DNA of 64,000 nucleotides, taken from the NCBI RefSeq assembly GCF_017776525.1, contig NZ_JACVEW010000002.1, positions 1 through 64,000 on the forward strand. The letters are read 5' to 3'. This DNA comes from Marinobacterium alkalitolerans (GTDB lineage Bacteria > Pseudomonadota > Gammaproteobacteria > Pseudomonadales > Balneatricaceae). Of this stretch, positions 1 to 8,494 are shown piece after piece (within the stretch, counting starts at the first letter, position 1; every line of letters starts with the position of its first letter). The position numbers and the translations under genes are program-made. Under the pieces are notes generated by a model. That model searched no databases. It saw only the letters and a list, made by a program, of their open reading frames with translations, and was not told where the DNA came from.

Positions 1-75
1 GTCGGGGTGACAGGATTTGAACCTACGACCCCTGCCTCCCGAAGACAGTGCTCTACCAGGCTGAGCTACACCCCG
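1..75 (-). tRNA. tRNA-Pro (anticodon CGG), copy 1, 3' end cut by window edge
   Basis: Read on the minus strand this folds as a full cloverleaf: acceptor stem CGGGGTG/CACCCCG, D-arm GCTC/GAGC, anticodon loop TTCGGGA (anticodon CGG, reading CCG) and T-arm with TTCAAAT. A C at position 1 is usual for bacterial proline tRNAs. The discriminator A is present, but two bases of the encoded CCA fall outside the window. The tRNA body is identical to the copy 24 bases upstream, and both are probably cut from one transcript. Confidence 0.95.
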
Positions 76-99
76 ACTCGATACTCAGATTTCAGCAAG

Positions 100-176
100 T
101 GGTCGGGGTGACAGGATTTGAACCTACGACCCCTGCCTCCCGAAGACAGTGCTCTACCAGGCTGAGCTACACCCCG
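100..176 (-). tRNA. tRNA-Pro (anticodon CGG), copy 2
   Basis: A 77-base tRNA with the CCA end encoded (TGG at 100-102 on the plus strand). Acceptor, D, anticodon and T arms all pair. The anticodon loop TTCGGGA gives CGG, the proK-type proline tRNA. The body matches copy 1 base for base. It is the first gene after the promoter at 251-279. Confidence 0.96.
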
Positions 177-250
177 ACAAAGCTGAAAGCTAAGTATTTG
201 TTCTGATTGAAAGGAAAGTGGCGGGAGCGCCTCAATCAGGAACGGGGCGC

Positions 251-279
251 ATTATAGAGAGCCCGGCTGCACTTGCCAA
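251..279 (-). promoter_or_regulatory. sigma-70 promoter of the tRNA-Pro pair
   Basis: On the minus strand TTGGCA (274-279) is followed after 17 bases by a perfect TATAAT (251-256) and then a GC-rich GCGCCCC discriminator. That discriminator is typical of stable-RNA promoters under stringent control. Transcription would start near 244 and give a leader of about 68 bases before the first tRNA. Confidence 0.85.
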
Positions 280-349
280 GAGTCGAAGGGAAAAATGTTA
301 AGAAAATGAGTACACTCGCTGCTTCGGCTGGGAAAAAGAGGAAAAAATC

Positions 350-718
350 ATGTTGGTCGGGCTGCTGTTGCTGTTGCTGTGCCAGTTGTTGGGTGAGTGG
401 CTGGTGCTGGCGCTCTCGCTGCCGGTACCGGGGCCTGTTGTGGGCATGGTGCTGATGCTGGTGGGGTTGATTGTGCTGCGGCGGGTTCCGGATATGATTC
501 GTGAGCCATCGGAAGGGCTGTTAAGGCATCTGGCGTTGCTGTTTGTGCCGGCAGGGGTGGGTTTGACAGTCCATGCCGAGCTGATCGCCGATGAATGGCT
601 GATCATACTGGTGGCGCTGGTGGTGAGCACCGTACTGGCGATCATCGTCACGGCGCTGGTCCTCAAACGCCTGACTCGCAACCTCAATCTTGACGCAAAG
701 GGTGAGGGGCATGACTGA
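350..718 (+). CDS. lrgA: CidA/LrgA family holin-like membrane protein
   Basis: A 122-residue, very hydrophobic protein with about four membrane segments and the family-typical PVPGPVVGMVLM stretch near residues 25-36. LrgA/CidA proteins form inner-membrane oligomers that affect murein hydrolase activity, and are linked to pyruvate or glycolate movement in some bacteria. The start follows a purine-rich GAGGAAA. It overlaps the start of lrgB by 8 bases, so the two are translationally coupled, as is normal for this pair. Family assignment is firm; the physiological role here is not known. Confidence 0.88.
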   Translation: MLVGLLLLLLCQLLGEWLVLALSLPVPGPVVGMVLMLVGLIVLRRVPDMIREPSEGLLRHLALLFVPAGVGLTVHAELIADEWLIILVALVVSTVLAIIVTALVLKRLTRNLNLDAKGEGHD

Positions 719-1424
719 TTTCTGGGTCTATTTTGAAGCCAGACCGCTGTGGTGGATCATCGTGACCATTGCCACGTTCATTTTCACCAGTTGGTTGAAC
801 AGACGGGTAGGGGGCACTCCCCTGTTGCACCCCGTGCTGGTGGCGCTGACATTGATCATTGTCCTGCTCAGGCTCACCGGGACCGACTACGAAACCTATT
901 TCGACGGGGCGCAATTTATCCATTTCATGCTCGGCCCTGCAACGGTGGCACTGGCGATTCCGCTGTATGACCACTTTGAGCGGGTGAAGAAAATGCTGTT
1001 GCCGCTGTTGATCGCCTGCTGCGTAGGGGCCGTAACAGCTTCCCTGTCGGTCGTGGCCGTTGCCTGGGCGCTGGGTGCATCGGAAGGAACAGTGCTGTCA
1101 CTGGCGCCCAAGTCGGTGACATCACCCATTGCCATCGGGATTGCCGAGAAAATCGGCGGCTATCCATCGCTGGCTGCTGGGCTTGTCCTGATTACCGGTG
1201 CCATCGGCTGTTTGACCGCGCCTGTTATTTTTCGGGTACTCAAGGTGAACGATGATGCTGTCAGAGGCTTCACGCTTGGCCTGTCTTCACATGGCTTTGG
1301 TACGGCTTTCGCGTTTGAGTTCAGCTCCCTGGCCGGTGCGTTCGCCGGACTTGCGATGGGAATGACCGGATTGATGACGGCGTTTCTGGTGCCCCTGCTG
1401 GTGCGGCTGCTTGGACTGGGGTAG
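711..1424 (+). CDS. lrgB: CidB/LrgB family membrane protein
   Basis: A 237-residue integral membrane protein with repeated hydrophobic segments and the family motif SLAPKSVTSPIAIGIAEKIG around residues 125-145, followed by LTAPVIF and SHGFGTAFAFE. LrgB works with LrgA, encoded just upstream, in a CidAB/LrgAB-type system linked to autolysis control and small organic acid export. I chose the ATG at 711 because it follows GTGAGGGG and overlaps the lrgA stop; a longer reading would start inside lrgA without a better ribosome site. Confidence 0.88.
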   Translation: MTDFWVYFEARPLWWIIVTIATFIFTSWLNRRVGGTPLLHPVLVALTLIIVLLRLTGTDYETYFDGAQFIHFMLGPATVALAIPLYDHFERVKKMLLPLLIACCVGAVTASLSVVAVAWALGASEGTVLSLAPKSVTSPIAIGIAEKIGGYPSLAAGLVLITGAIGCLTAPVIFRVLKVNDDAVRGFTLGLSSHGFGTAFAFEFSSLAGAFAGLAMGMTGLMTAFLVPLLVRLLGLG

Positions 1425-1521
1425 GGGTGGCAGGCGTGCCGGATTTGCCAAAAAAAACGACCGGCAGTAAAGTTCGCGTCCGTTAAGGCGTTCATAAACT
1501 GATCAGAGGTGCAGATTCGAG

Positions 1522-2628
1522 ATGACTCCGCTTGAGCGATATCGCAAAGACCTGGAACGGGATGACTTTTCCTATGATCCGACCCAGGAGATGGCCGTTG
1601 GGCACCTGCAGCGGTTGTACGATGATCTGGTAGCCGCCGAGCGGGCACCCAAGCCGGGCTTGATGCAGCGCCTGAGCGGCAAGCTCAAGCGGCAGAAAGA
1701 GGAACCCATCAAGGGGCTCTATTTCTGGGGCGGTGTCGGGCGAGGCAAAACCTATTTGATGGACACCTTTTACGACAGCCTGCCTTTTGAGCGCAAAATG
1801 CGTACGCACTTTCACCGCTTCATGCAGCGAGTGCATGCTGAGCTGAAGGCACTGGACGGCACCAAGAACCCGCTGGTCGAAATTGGACGCAAGTATGCCG
1901 ATGAGGCGCGCATCATCTGCTTCGATGAGTTTTTCGTGTCGGATATTACAGATGCCATGATTCTGGGTGGCCTGATGCAGGAGCTGTTCAACAACGGCGT
2001 CTCGCTGGTGGCAACATCCAATATCGTGCCGGATGGCCTGTACAAGGACGGGCTGCAGCGCCAGCGCTTCCTGCCCGCCATCGATATGCTCAAGCGTTAC
2101 ACCGAGGTTGTGAACGTGGACGGTGGCGTCGATTACCGTCTGAGAACGCTGGAGCAGGCTGAGCTTTATCACTGGCCGCTGGATGAAGCGGCGGACAAGA
2201 GTCTGGCTAAGAGTTTTGAAAGCCTGGTGCCTGATCTGGAAGAAGAGCAGCAGGATGCCAAGGTGGAGATCAACGGCCGTATGATTCAGGCTCGCCGGGT
2301 ATGTGAAGACGTGGTCTGGTTTGATTTCAGTGCCCTCTGCGAGGGCGCGCGCTCTCAGAACGACTATATTGAGCTGGGCAAGATCTATCATGCGGTGCTG
2401 CTGAGTAATGTGCCTCAGCTGGGACGCCGAAACGATGATGCCGCACGTCGATTCATCAACCTGGTGGACGAGTTCTACGACTCGGGCGTGAAGCTGATCA
2501 TTTCTGCTGAAGTGGCCATTCCCGACATCTATACCGAGGGGCGGTTGAACTTCGAGATTGAGCGTACCCAAAGCCGACTGCTGGAGATGCAGTCGCATGA
2601 ATATCTGGCACGCGAACACCGGGCCTGA
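1522..2628 (+). CDS. zapE: cell division protein ZapE (AFG1-like ATPase)
   Basis: A 368-residue P-loop ATPase. Walker A GGVGRGKT lies at residues 70-77 and Walker B IICFDEF at 131-137, followed by FVSDITDAM; SNIVPDGLYKDGLQR is also family-typical. ZapE binds FtsZ and reduces Z-ring stability in an ATP-dependent manner, and matters at high temperature or low oxygen in E. coli. Length matches the family. In many gammaproteobacteria zapE lies just before rplM-rpsI, as here. Confidence 0.93.
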   Translation: MTPLERYRKDLERDDFSYDPTQEMAVGHLQRLYDDLVAAERAPKPGLMQRLSGKLKRQKEEPIKGLYFWGGVGRGKTYLMDTFYDSLPFERKMRTHFHRFMQRVHAELKALDGTKNPLVEIGRKYADEARIICFDEFFVSDITDAMILGGLMQELFNNGVSLVATSNIVPDGLYKDGLQRQRFLPAIDMLKRYTEVVNVDGGVDYRLRTLEQAELYHWPLDEAADKSLAKSFESLVPDLEEEQQDAKVEINGRMIQARRVCEDVVWFDFSALCEGARSQNDYIELGKIYHAVLLSNVPQLGRRNDDAARRFINLVDEFYDSGVKLIISAEVAIPDIYTEGRLNFEIERTQSRLLEMQSHEYLAREHRA

Positions 2629-2644
2629 TTATCGATCAGAGGGC

Positions 2645-2673
2645 TTTCAATGAAGGGCCTCTGTCGGTATAAT
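2645..2673 (+). promoter_or_regulatory. promoter of rplM-rpsI
   Basis: A perfect TATAAT (2668-2673) lies 17 bases after TTTCAA (2645-2650), with GCGCGC directly downstream, a GC-rich discriminator of the ribosomal-operon type. It is the only strong promoter in the zapE-rplM gap and would give a leader of about 130 bases. Confidence 0.75.
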
Positions 2674-2753
2674 GCGCGCTCCCTGATAGCAGGGTGCCGA
2701 AAAAGTGTACGTTAGTGTCCCTCCGGATACTAACCAATAACTATAAGGTAAGT

Positions 2754-2781
2754 CGGGACTGTCCGATCCTGTCGGAGTCCG
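2754..2781 (+). promoter_or_regulatory. stem-loop in the rplM 5' leader
   Basis: TCCGA (2762-2766) pairs with TCGGA (2772-2776) around a five-base loop, and GGAC (2756-2759) pairs with GTCC (2777-2780) with a two-base bulge. The hairpin ends about 14 bases before the rplM ribosome site, so it could be a control site or just leader structure. Autoregulation by L13 is a guess. Confidence 0.4.
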
Positions 2782-2809
2782 AGGCTTAAATTTTAAGGTG
2801 AAACCATTC

Positions 2810-3238
2810 ATGACTACTTTTACTGCCAAACCGGCCGAAGTAAAACGCGACTGGTATGTTGTTGACGCCGAGGGTAAAACCCTGGGTCGACTGGCCACTG
2901 AAATTGCACGTCGTCTGCGCGGCAAGCACAAGCCGGAATACACTCCGCACGTTGATACCGGTGACTACATCGTTGTTGTCAACGCCGAGAAAGTGAACGT
3001 GACCGGCAAGAAGCGCAACGACAAAATGTACTACCGTCACTCCGGTTTTCCGGGTGGCCTGAAGGAAGCCAACTTCAACAAGATGGTTGAAACCTTCCCT
3101 GAGCGCACCATCGAGCTGGCTGTTAAAGGCATGCTGCCGAAAGGACCGCTGGGTCGTGCCATGTACACCAAGCTGAAAGTGTACGCTGGTGCCGAGCATC
3201 CGCATCAGGCTCAGCAGCCGAAAGAACTGAACATCTAA
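2810..3238 (+). CDS. rplM: 50S ribosomal protein L13
   Basis: A 142-residue protein, the same length as E. coli L13, with the hallmark sequences [33 protein letters not shown] and [11 protein letters not shown]13 is an early-assembly protein of the large ribosomal subunit. The ATG at 2810 is preferred over an in-frame GTG at 2798, because AAGGTG lies 10 bases upstream and the conserved N-terminus begins there. It is followed after 13 bases by rpsI. Confidence 0.97.
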   Translation: MTTFTAKPAEVKRDWYVVDAEGKTLGRLATEIARRLRGKHKPEYTPHVDTGDYIVVVNAEKVNVTGKKRNDKMYYRHSGFPGGLKEANFNKMVETFPERTIELAVKGMLPKGPLGRAMYTKLKVYAGAEHPHQAQQPKELNI

Positions 3239-3251
3239 GGGGAAGGTGAAC

Positions 3252-3644
3252 ATGTCTACTACTCAGTATTACGGTACCGGCCGTCGTAAAACCTCTACTG
3301 CACGTGTATTCCTGCGTCCGGGTACCGGCAAGATCATGATCAACAACCGTACTCTGGAAGAGTACTTCGGTCGTGTAACTGCACGCATGATCGTTAAGCA
3401 GCCGCTGGAACTGACCGACACAGTCGAGAAGTTCGATGCTCACATCACCGTTAAAGGCGGTGGTGGCTTCGGCCAGGCGGGTGCGATCCGTCACGGTATC
3501 ACCCGTGCACTGATGGACTACGACGAAACTCTGCGCGGTGCTCTGCGTGAAGCGGGTTACGTTACCCGTGATGCACGTATGGTTGAGCGTAAGAAAGTCG
3601 GTCTGCGCAAAGCCCGTAAGCGTCCGCAGTTCTCCAAGCGTTAA
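3252..3644 (+). CDS. rpsI: 30S ribosomal protein S9
   Basis: A 130-residue S9 with [15 protein letters not shown] at the N-terminus and the conserved C-terminal tail ending QFSKR, which reaches the ribosomal P site and contacts tRNA. The start at 3252 follows GGGGAAGG. It is the second gene of the rplM-rpsI operon and is followed by a clear terminator. Confidence 0.97.
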   Translation: MSTTQYYGTGRRKTSTARVFLRPGTGKIMINNRTLEEYFGRVTARMIVKQPLELTDTVEKFDAHITVKGGGGFGQAGAIRHGITRALMDYDETLRGALREAGYVTRDARMVERKKVGLRKARKRPQFSKR

Positions 3645-3688
3645 TCGCCTGGCGGCACGTCCGCCTACTGCGTTGCAAAAAAGCCTGC

Positions 3689-3713
3689 AGCCCGCGTGGT
3701 TGCGGGCTTTTTT
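3689..3713 (+). terminator. intrinsic terminator after rpsI
   Basis: AGCCCGC (3689-3695) pairs perfectly with GCGGGCT (3702-3708) across a six-base loop and runs into six T residues. Confidence 0.9.
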
Positions 3714-3907
3714 CGTTTCTGGGGTCAGGTCAATAAAATGGGTGTTCGCCTAATGGAGGGCGTATTTTACCTTGTAAAAAAAGGGTATTTTCTTTAACAT
3801 TCGGCGCATTTGAACAAACCGGTTTTGTGTTTTTTCATGACTGAGCGGCCCGTTTGTCTTTTGTGTCCATGCAGAAGCGGCAGGTCGATTGAGGGGAGAT
3901 GAAGTTA

Positions 3908-4504
3908 ATGAGCAATGACGGCGTGAATAAGGGTCGACGTCGTCTCCTGATCGGTGCCACATCTGCAGTAGGTGCAGTAGGTGCTGTGGGAGCGGCCGTC
4001 CCGTTCGTGGCTTCCTGGAATCCGAGTGCCAAGGCGAAAGCTGCTGGCGCACCTGCAAAGGCGGATATCAGCAAGCTGGAGCCTGGTCAGCAGATGACCG
4101 TAGAGTGGCGTGGCAAGCCTGTGTGGATCGTCCGCCGCGGCGAAGAGGCACTGGCCAACCTGGAAAAGCTGAACGACCGTGTAGCTGATCCAAATTCCGA
4201 GAAGCCACAGCAGCCGGATTACATTCCGAAAACCGCTGCTCGCGCGATCCGTCCTGAAATTGCCGTAATGGTCGGTATCTGTACCCACCTGGGCTGTTCC
4301 CCGACCTATCGTCCAGAAGTGGCACCGGAAGACCTGGGGCCGAACTGGCTGGGTGGCTTCTTCTGCCCCTGTCACGGTTCTCGCTTCGACCTTTCAGGCC
4401 GTGTATTCAAGTCTGTACCGGCGCCGACCAACCTGGTCATCCCGCCTCATTCGTACGAAGACGACAATACACTGATTATCGGTGTTGATCCGGAGACTGC
4501 ATAA
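3908..4504 (+). CDS. petA: ubiquinol-cytochrome c reductase, Rieske iron-sulfur subunit
   Basis: A 198-residue Rieske protein of the bc1 complex, which transfers electrons from ubiquinol to cytochrome c1. An N-terminal twin-arginine-like GRRRLLIG followed by a hydrophobic helix (about 13-36) anchors it in the inner membrane. The [2Fe-2S] cluster motifs CTHLGC (125-130) and CPCHG (153-157) are both complete. I prefer the ATG at 3908 over 3899 because GAGGGGAG directly abuts the earlier ATG and is correctly spaced from the later one. Its stop overlaps the petB start by one base. Confidence 0.96.
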   Translation: MSNDGVNKGRRRLLIGATSAVGAVGAVGAAVPFVASWNPSAKAKAAGAPAKADISKLEPGQQMTVEWRGKPVWIVRRGEEALANLEKLNDRVADPNSEKPQQPDYIPKTAARAIRPEIAVMVGICTHLGCSPTYRPEVAPEDLGPNWLGGFFCPCHGSRFDLSGRVFKSVPAPTNLVIPPHSYEDDNTLIIGVDPETA

Positions 4505-5760
4505 TGGCTGGCACACGAAATAAAGGGAATCCGGGCCTGATGGGCTGGATTGACGATCGCTTCCCGGCAACCGCCATGTGGGAAGATCACCTGTCCAAAT
4601 ACTACGCGCCGAAGAACTTCAACTTCTGGTACTTTTTTGGCTCCCTGGCACTGCTGGTGCTGGTTAACCAGATCCTGACCGGTATCTGGCTGACCATGAG
4701 CTACAACCCGAGCGCAGAAGGAGCGTTCGCGTCCGTTGAATACATCATGCGTGATGTGGAATACGGCTGGTTATTGCGTTATCTGCACTCCACCGGTGCT
4801 TCTGCCTTCTTCGTTGTGGTCTACCTGCACATGCTGCGTGGCATCATGTACGGCTCTTACCGCAAGCCGCGCGAGCTGGTGTGGATCTTCGGTATGACCA
4901 TCTACCTGGCGCTGATGGCTGAAGCCTTCATGGGCTACCTGCTGCCCTGGGGCCAGATGTCTTACTGGGGTGCTCAGGTCATCATCTCCCTGTTTGGTGC
5001 CATCCCGGTTATCGGCCCTGACCTGCAACAGTGGATTCGTGGTGACTTCCTGATCTCGGGCATCACTCTGAACCGCTTCTTCGCGCTGCACGTGATCGCA
5101 CTGCCGATCGTGATTCTGGCGCTGGTTGTGCTGCACATCATTGCCCTGCACGAAGTGGGTTCCAACAACCCGGACGGCGTTGAAATCAAAGAGAAGAAAG
5201 ACGAAAACGGCGTACCGCTGGACGGCATCCCGTTCCACCCGTACTACACCGTTAAAGACATCGTCGGTGTTGTTGTCTTCCTGTTCGTGTTCTGTACCGT
5301 AGTCTTCTTCTTCCCGGAAGGTGGCGGTTACTTCCTCGAGAAGCCCAACTTCGAACCGGCCAACCCGCTGAAGACGCCTGACCACATTGCGCCGGTCTGG
5401 TACTTCACACCCTTCTACGCCATGCTGCGTGCGATCACCTTCCCGATGTTTGGTCTGGACGCCAAGTTCTGGGGTGTTGTGGTGATGGGTGCTGCGATTG
5501 CTATCCTGTTCGTACTGCCCTGGCTGGATCGCAGCCCGGTCAAGTCCATCCGCTACAAGGGCTGGCTGAGCAAAATCTGGCTGCTGATCTTTATCGTCAG
5601 CTTCGTGATTCTGGGTGTGCTCGGTGTACTGCCGGCGACTGAGGGCCGTACCCTGGTGTCTCAGATCTGTACCGCGCTGTACTTCGCATTCTTCCTGCTG
5701 ATGCCGTTCTATACACGCATGGAGCGCACTAAACCGGTTCCGGAAAGGGTGACAGGCTAA
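4504..5760 (+). CDS. petB: cytochrome b of the bc1 complex
   Basis: A 418-residue multi-span membrane protein carrying haems bL and bH, with haem-ligand regions LRYLHSTGASAFF and FALHVIALP and the Qo-site loop LLPWGQMSYWGA. The Qo motif that is PEWY in mitochondria reads PVWY here, a replacement at the glutamate position. It is coupled on both sides by TAATG overlaps to petA and petC. Membrane topology and length agree with proteobacterial PetB. Confidence 0.96.
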   Translation: MAGTRNKGNPGLMGWIDDRFPATAMWEDHLSKYYAPKNFNFWYFFGSLALLVLVNQILTGIWLTMSYNPSAEGAFASVEYIMRDVEYGWLLRYLHSTGASAFFVVVYLHMLRGIMYGSYRKPRELVWIFGMTIYLALMAEAFMGYLLPWGQMSYWGAQVIISLFGAIPVIGPDLQQWIRGDFLISGITLNRFFALHVIALPIVILALVVLHIIALHEVGSNNPDGVEIKEKKDENGVPLDGIPFHPYYTVKDIVGVVVFLFVFCTVVFFFPEGGGYFLEKPNFEPANPLKTPDHIAPVWYFTPFYAMLRAITFPMFGLDAKFWGVVVMGAAIAILFVLPWLDRSPVKSIRYKGWLSKIWLLIFIVSFVILGVLGVLPATEGRTLVSQICTALYFAFFLLMPFYTRMERTKPVPERVTG

Positions 5761-6530
5761 TGAAAAAGTTTTTTATGACATTGATGTTGGCACTGGCGCC
5801 GATGACAGCCAGTGCCGCCGGTGGTGCCGGTGTGCCGCTGGACTCCTTTGAGGCAGACCTGACCAACAAGGCCTCTCTGCAGCGTGGCATGCAGACCTTC
5901 GTGAACCGCTGCATGGGCTGTCACGAAGCGGGCTTCCAGCGCTTTGAGCGCGCGGCTCAGGATCTGGGTATTCCCAACGAACTGGTTGAGCAGTACCTGA
6001 TTTTTGATCCGGAAACCAAAATCGGCAGCCACATGACCAATGCGATGCCGAAAGAAGTTGCCGCTGGCTGGTTTGGTGCGCCGCCGCCCGACCTGACACT
6101 GGAAACGCGTCTGCGTGGTTCTGCCTGGGTTTACACTTACCTGCGCAGCTTCTACACCGACGAGAGCCGCCCCTGGGGTGTGAACAACGCGGTATTCCCG
6201 GATGTGGGCATGCCGAACGTTCTGGAAGATCTGCAGGGTAAAGTGGTTAACCACTGTACTCCGGCTGAGCTGGCACATGGTGGCAGTGCAGAGATCGATC
6301 CGCTGACCGGTGAAACCATGGGCGGATGTCTGACCGTATCCGAGTCAGGTGCACAGTCTCCGGAAGAGTTCGACAAGACGGTTTACGACCTGGTCAACTT
6401 CATGACCTACATGGGTGAGCCTTCTCGACTCGAATCCGAGCGTCTGGGTACCAAGGTACTGATCTTCCTGGCGATTCTGTTTGTATTCGCCTTTGCTCTG
6501 AAGAAAGAGTACTGGAAAGACGTACACTGA
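5760..6530 (+). CDS. petC: cytochrome c1 of the bc1 complex
   Basis: A 256-residue protein with a Sec signal peptide (cleavage near ASA-AGGA, about residue 19), the covalent haem motif CMGCH at 51-55 and a C-terminal membrane anchor (VLIFLAILFVFAFALKKEYW). A likely axial methionine lies in FMTYMGEP. It carries electrons from the Rieske centre to soluble or membrane cytochromes c. It is the last gene of petABC and is followed by a terminator. Confidence 0.95.
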   Translation: MKKFFMTLMLALAPMTASAAGGAGVPLDSFEADLTNKASLQRGMQTFVNRCMGCHEAGFQRFERAAQDLGIPNELVEQYLIFDPETKIGSHMTNAMPKEVAAGWFGAPPPDLTLETRLRGSAWVYTYLRSFYTDESRPWGVNNAVFPDVGMPNVLEDLQGKVVNHCTPAELAHGGSAEIDPLTGETMGGCLTVSESGAQSPEEFDKTVYDLVNFMTYMGEPSRLESERLGTKVLIFLAILFVFAFALKKEYWKDVH

Positions 6531-6557
6531 TCTCTGGTTGTAACCCGAGGTCCAAAA

Positions 6558-6588
6558 CTACGCGGTCGAAAGGCCGCGTAGATTTTTT
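6558..6588 (+). terminator. intrinsic terminator after petABC
   Basis: CTACGCGG (6558-6565) pairs perfectly with CCGCGTAG (6574-6581) around an eight-base loop, followed by ATTTTTT. Confidence 0.88.
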
Positions 6589-6623
6589 GTTTTCAGCACC
6601 AACCTTTTGATGGGGATAGTTCG

Positions 6624-7256
6624 ATGGGCGTAGTGGCCAAACGTTCTTCCATGACCTTTTATTCTGATGGTTACGACCATTACAGTCACCGTGTACGCAT
6701 CGTGCTCTGTGAGAAAGGCGTGGCAGTTGATGTTGTGGATTGTAAAGCAAGCGAGCTGCCGGAGGATGTTGCGGCACAGAACCCTTACAACAGCCTGCCG
6801 ACATTGCTGGATCGCGATCTGGTACTGTATGAGCCGAACGTCATGATGGAATATCTTGACGAGCGCTTCCCGCACCCGCCGTTGTTGCCGGTGTACCCGG
6901 TTGCACGCGCGGAAAGCCGCCTCTACATGCACCGTATTCAGCGTGACTGGTGCGTACTGGTAGACCGCATTCTGGCGGACGAGGGCACTGACGCAGAGCT
7001 GGACGAAGCGCGTAAAGAGCTGACCGACAGCTTGGTAGCAGTATCCCCGATCTTTGCCGAAAAGCCGTTTTTCATGAGTGATGAGTTCACGCTGGTAGAC
7101 TGCTGTCTGGCCCCGATCCTGTGGCGCCTGCCGCAGCTGGGTATCGAGCTGCCGGAAGCCCAGACTCAGCCGCTGCATGACTACATGGACCGCCTGTTCG
7201 AGCGCGATGCGTTCCAGGCCAGTCTGTCAGATTACGAGCGCGAGCTGCGTGACTGA
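6624..7256 (+). CDS. sspA: stringent starvation protein A
   Basis: A 210-residue glutathione-transferase-fold protein. The stretches [27 protein letters not shown] and [14 protein letters not shown] match SspA closely. SspA binds RNA polymerase rather than acting as a transferase, and helps survival under starvation and acid stress. The start at 6624 preserves the short N-terminal extension (MGVVAKRS) seen in E. coli. It is followed by its own terminator and then sspB. Confidence 0.95.
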   Translation: MGVVAKRSSMTFYSDGYDHYSHRVRIVLCEKGVAVDVVDCKASELPEDVAAQNPYNSLPTLLDRDLVLYEPNVMMEYLDERFPHPPLLPVYPVARAESRLYMHRIQRDWCVLVDRILADEGTDAELDEARKELTDSLVAVSPIFAEKPFFMSDEFTLVDCCLAPILWRLPQLGIELPEAQTQPLHDYMDRLFERDAFQASLSDYERELRD

Positions 7257-7298
7257 TCGCTTTCGGTTGCTGTAAAGGCAGCCACGGGCTTTAAAAAC

Positions 7299-7326
7299 GG
7301 GATGGAGGTCACTTCATCCCTTTTTT
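7299..7326 (+). terminator. intrinsic terminator between sspA and sspB
   Basis: GGGATG (7299-7304) pairs with CATCCC (7315-7320), followed by six T residues. Some readthrough into sspB is likely, since the genes usually share a transcript. Confidence 0.7.
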
Positions 7327-7390
7327 ATGCACCGGATGTGCGTCTGCCGCTTTCAGGGATGGAGGATGCGGCATAATCAGGAGACCCTTG

Positions 7391-7870
7391 ATGAGTACAG
7401 TCAAACCCAGTCGACCCTACTTGTTGCGCGCGCTTTACGAGTGGGTGCTCGATAATGATATGACACCGCACATTGCGGTGGATGCGCGGGTTCAGGGCGT
7501 GCAGGTTCCTGAGCAGTTTGTCCAGGATGGGCAGATTACCCTCAATATTGCTCCGGGTGCCGTGCAGGGCCTGCTGATCGATGATGACGGCATCAGTTTC
7601 AGTGCCCGCTTTGGCGGTGTGCCCATGAATGTCTATGCACCCATGGTGGCCGTACTGGCGCTCTTTACCCGTGAAACGGGCATGGGGATGGGCTTTGGCA
7701 TGGAACCGGGGGCCGAGGTGTTGATCGAACAGGCCGAGCAGGCAGAGGAAAACGAGCCTCAGCTGGCGCCTGTCCCGGACAGCGGGGCAGAGGCTGATGA
7801 AACCGATGCACCGGCTTCAGAAGAGGGCAGCAAGAGCAGCTCCAAGCCGACCCTGCGTGTAGTGAAGTAA
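7391..7870 (+). CDS. sspB: ClpXP protease specificity-enhancing factor SspB
   Basis: A 159-residue adaptor that delivers ssrA-tagged proteins to ClpXP. The globular SspB domain (RPYLLRALYEWVLDND near the start, and FSARFGGVPMNVYAP) is followed by an acidic flexible linker rich in Glu, Ala and Asp. It ends with the short LRVVK tail that binds the ClpX N-domain, as in E. coli. The ATG at 7391 is preferred over TTG at 7388. Confidence 0.95.
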   Translation: MSTVKPSRPYLLRALYEWVLDNDMTPHIAVDARVQGVQVPEQFVQDGQITLNIAPGAVQGLLIDDDGISFSARFGGVPMNVYAPMVAVLALFTRETGMGMGFGMEPGAEVLIEQAEQAEENEPQLAPVPDSGAEADETDAPASEEGSKSSSKPTLRVVK

Positions 7871-7877
7871 GCCTTCA

Positions 7878-7902
7878 GCGGCTGCCTGTTCAGGGCAGCC
7901 GC
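7878..7902. terminator. shared hairpin between convergent sspB and dolP
   Basis: A perfect 9-bp inverted repeat, GCGGCTGCC (7878-7886) and GGCAGCCGC (7894-7902), sits between the two convergent stops. There is no T tract on either strand, so it may be a weak two-way terminator or an mRNA end-protecting hairpin. Confidence 0.5.
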
Positions 7903-7912
7903 CTCGGCAGGA

Positions 7913-8488
7913 TCAGTCGATGTATTCAAATACCTTGACGATCTTGCGCACACCCGCGACTGAACGGGTGATATCCACCGCCGTGTCCGCTTCATCTCTG
8001 CGTACCAGGCCCATCAGGTATACCACGCCGTTTTCAGTCACCACCTTGATCCGGTTGCCGGCTACACGCTTGTCTGCGAGCATCTGCACCTTGATGCGGC
8101 TGGTCAGGTACACGTCGTTACTGCGCACGATGGTTGAGGTTGGGCCTGCGATCTCCAGCTCGTTATGCACCTTGCGCACGTGGCGCGTCTGGCGTGCAAT
8201 CCGCTCGGCCTCTGCCTTGATACCTTGGTCGGGAACCTGGCCAACCAGCAGAACCTGACCGTTATAGCTGATCACATTGATATGAGACTGGGCGAGTGCC
8301 TGTGACCCCTTGCTGATGTTGACCAGGATCTTGGTCTCAATGGACTCGTCTTCCAGATAGTGTCCCAGAGTGCGCGAACCGGGATCTTCCTGGATCGGTG
8401 CTTCACGGGTTTTGCTGATAATCGTTGAACAGCCGGACGTGAGCAGAGTCGACGCCAGGACCACGGCAATCAGAGGGCGCTTCAGCAT
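7913..8488 (-). CDS. dolP: outer-membrane lipoprotein with two BON domains (DolP/YraP)
   Basis: A 191-residue lipoprotein. The signal peptide ends in the lipobox LTSGC with Cys20 as the lipidated residue, followed by two BON domains (about 45-115 and 120-190), each with a V-x-L-x-G core (GQVLLVGQV, GVVYLMGLV). DolP binds anionic phospholipid in the outer membrane at division sites and helps envelope integrity. It is last in the lpoA-yraN-diaA-dolP cluster, 6 bases after diaA. Confidence 0.93.
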   Translation of the reverse strand: MLKRPLIAVVLASTLLTSGCSTIISKTREAPIQEDPGSRTLGHYLEDESIETKILVNISKGSQALAQSHINVISYNGQVLLVGQVPDQGIKAEAERIARQTRHVRKVHNELEIAGPTSTIVRSNDVYLTSRIKVQMLADKRVAGNRIKVVTENGVVYLMGLVRRDEADTAVDITRSVAGVRKIVKVFEYID

Positions 8489-8494
8489 TGGGGG

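Noticed and set aside
1-176. The two tRNA copies as an integration site or repeat element
   Set aside because: Tandem identical tRNA genes with a shared promoter explain the repeat; no integrase or flanking duplication is visible.
1492-2619. 375-residue open frame antisense to zapE
   Set aside because: Covered entirely by a conserved gene; no ribosome site or recognisable domain.
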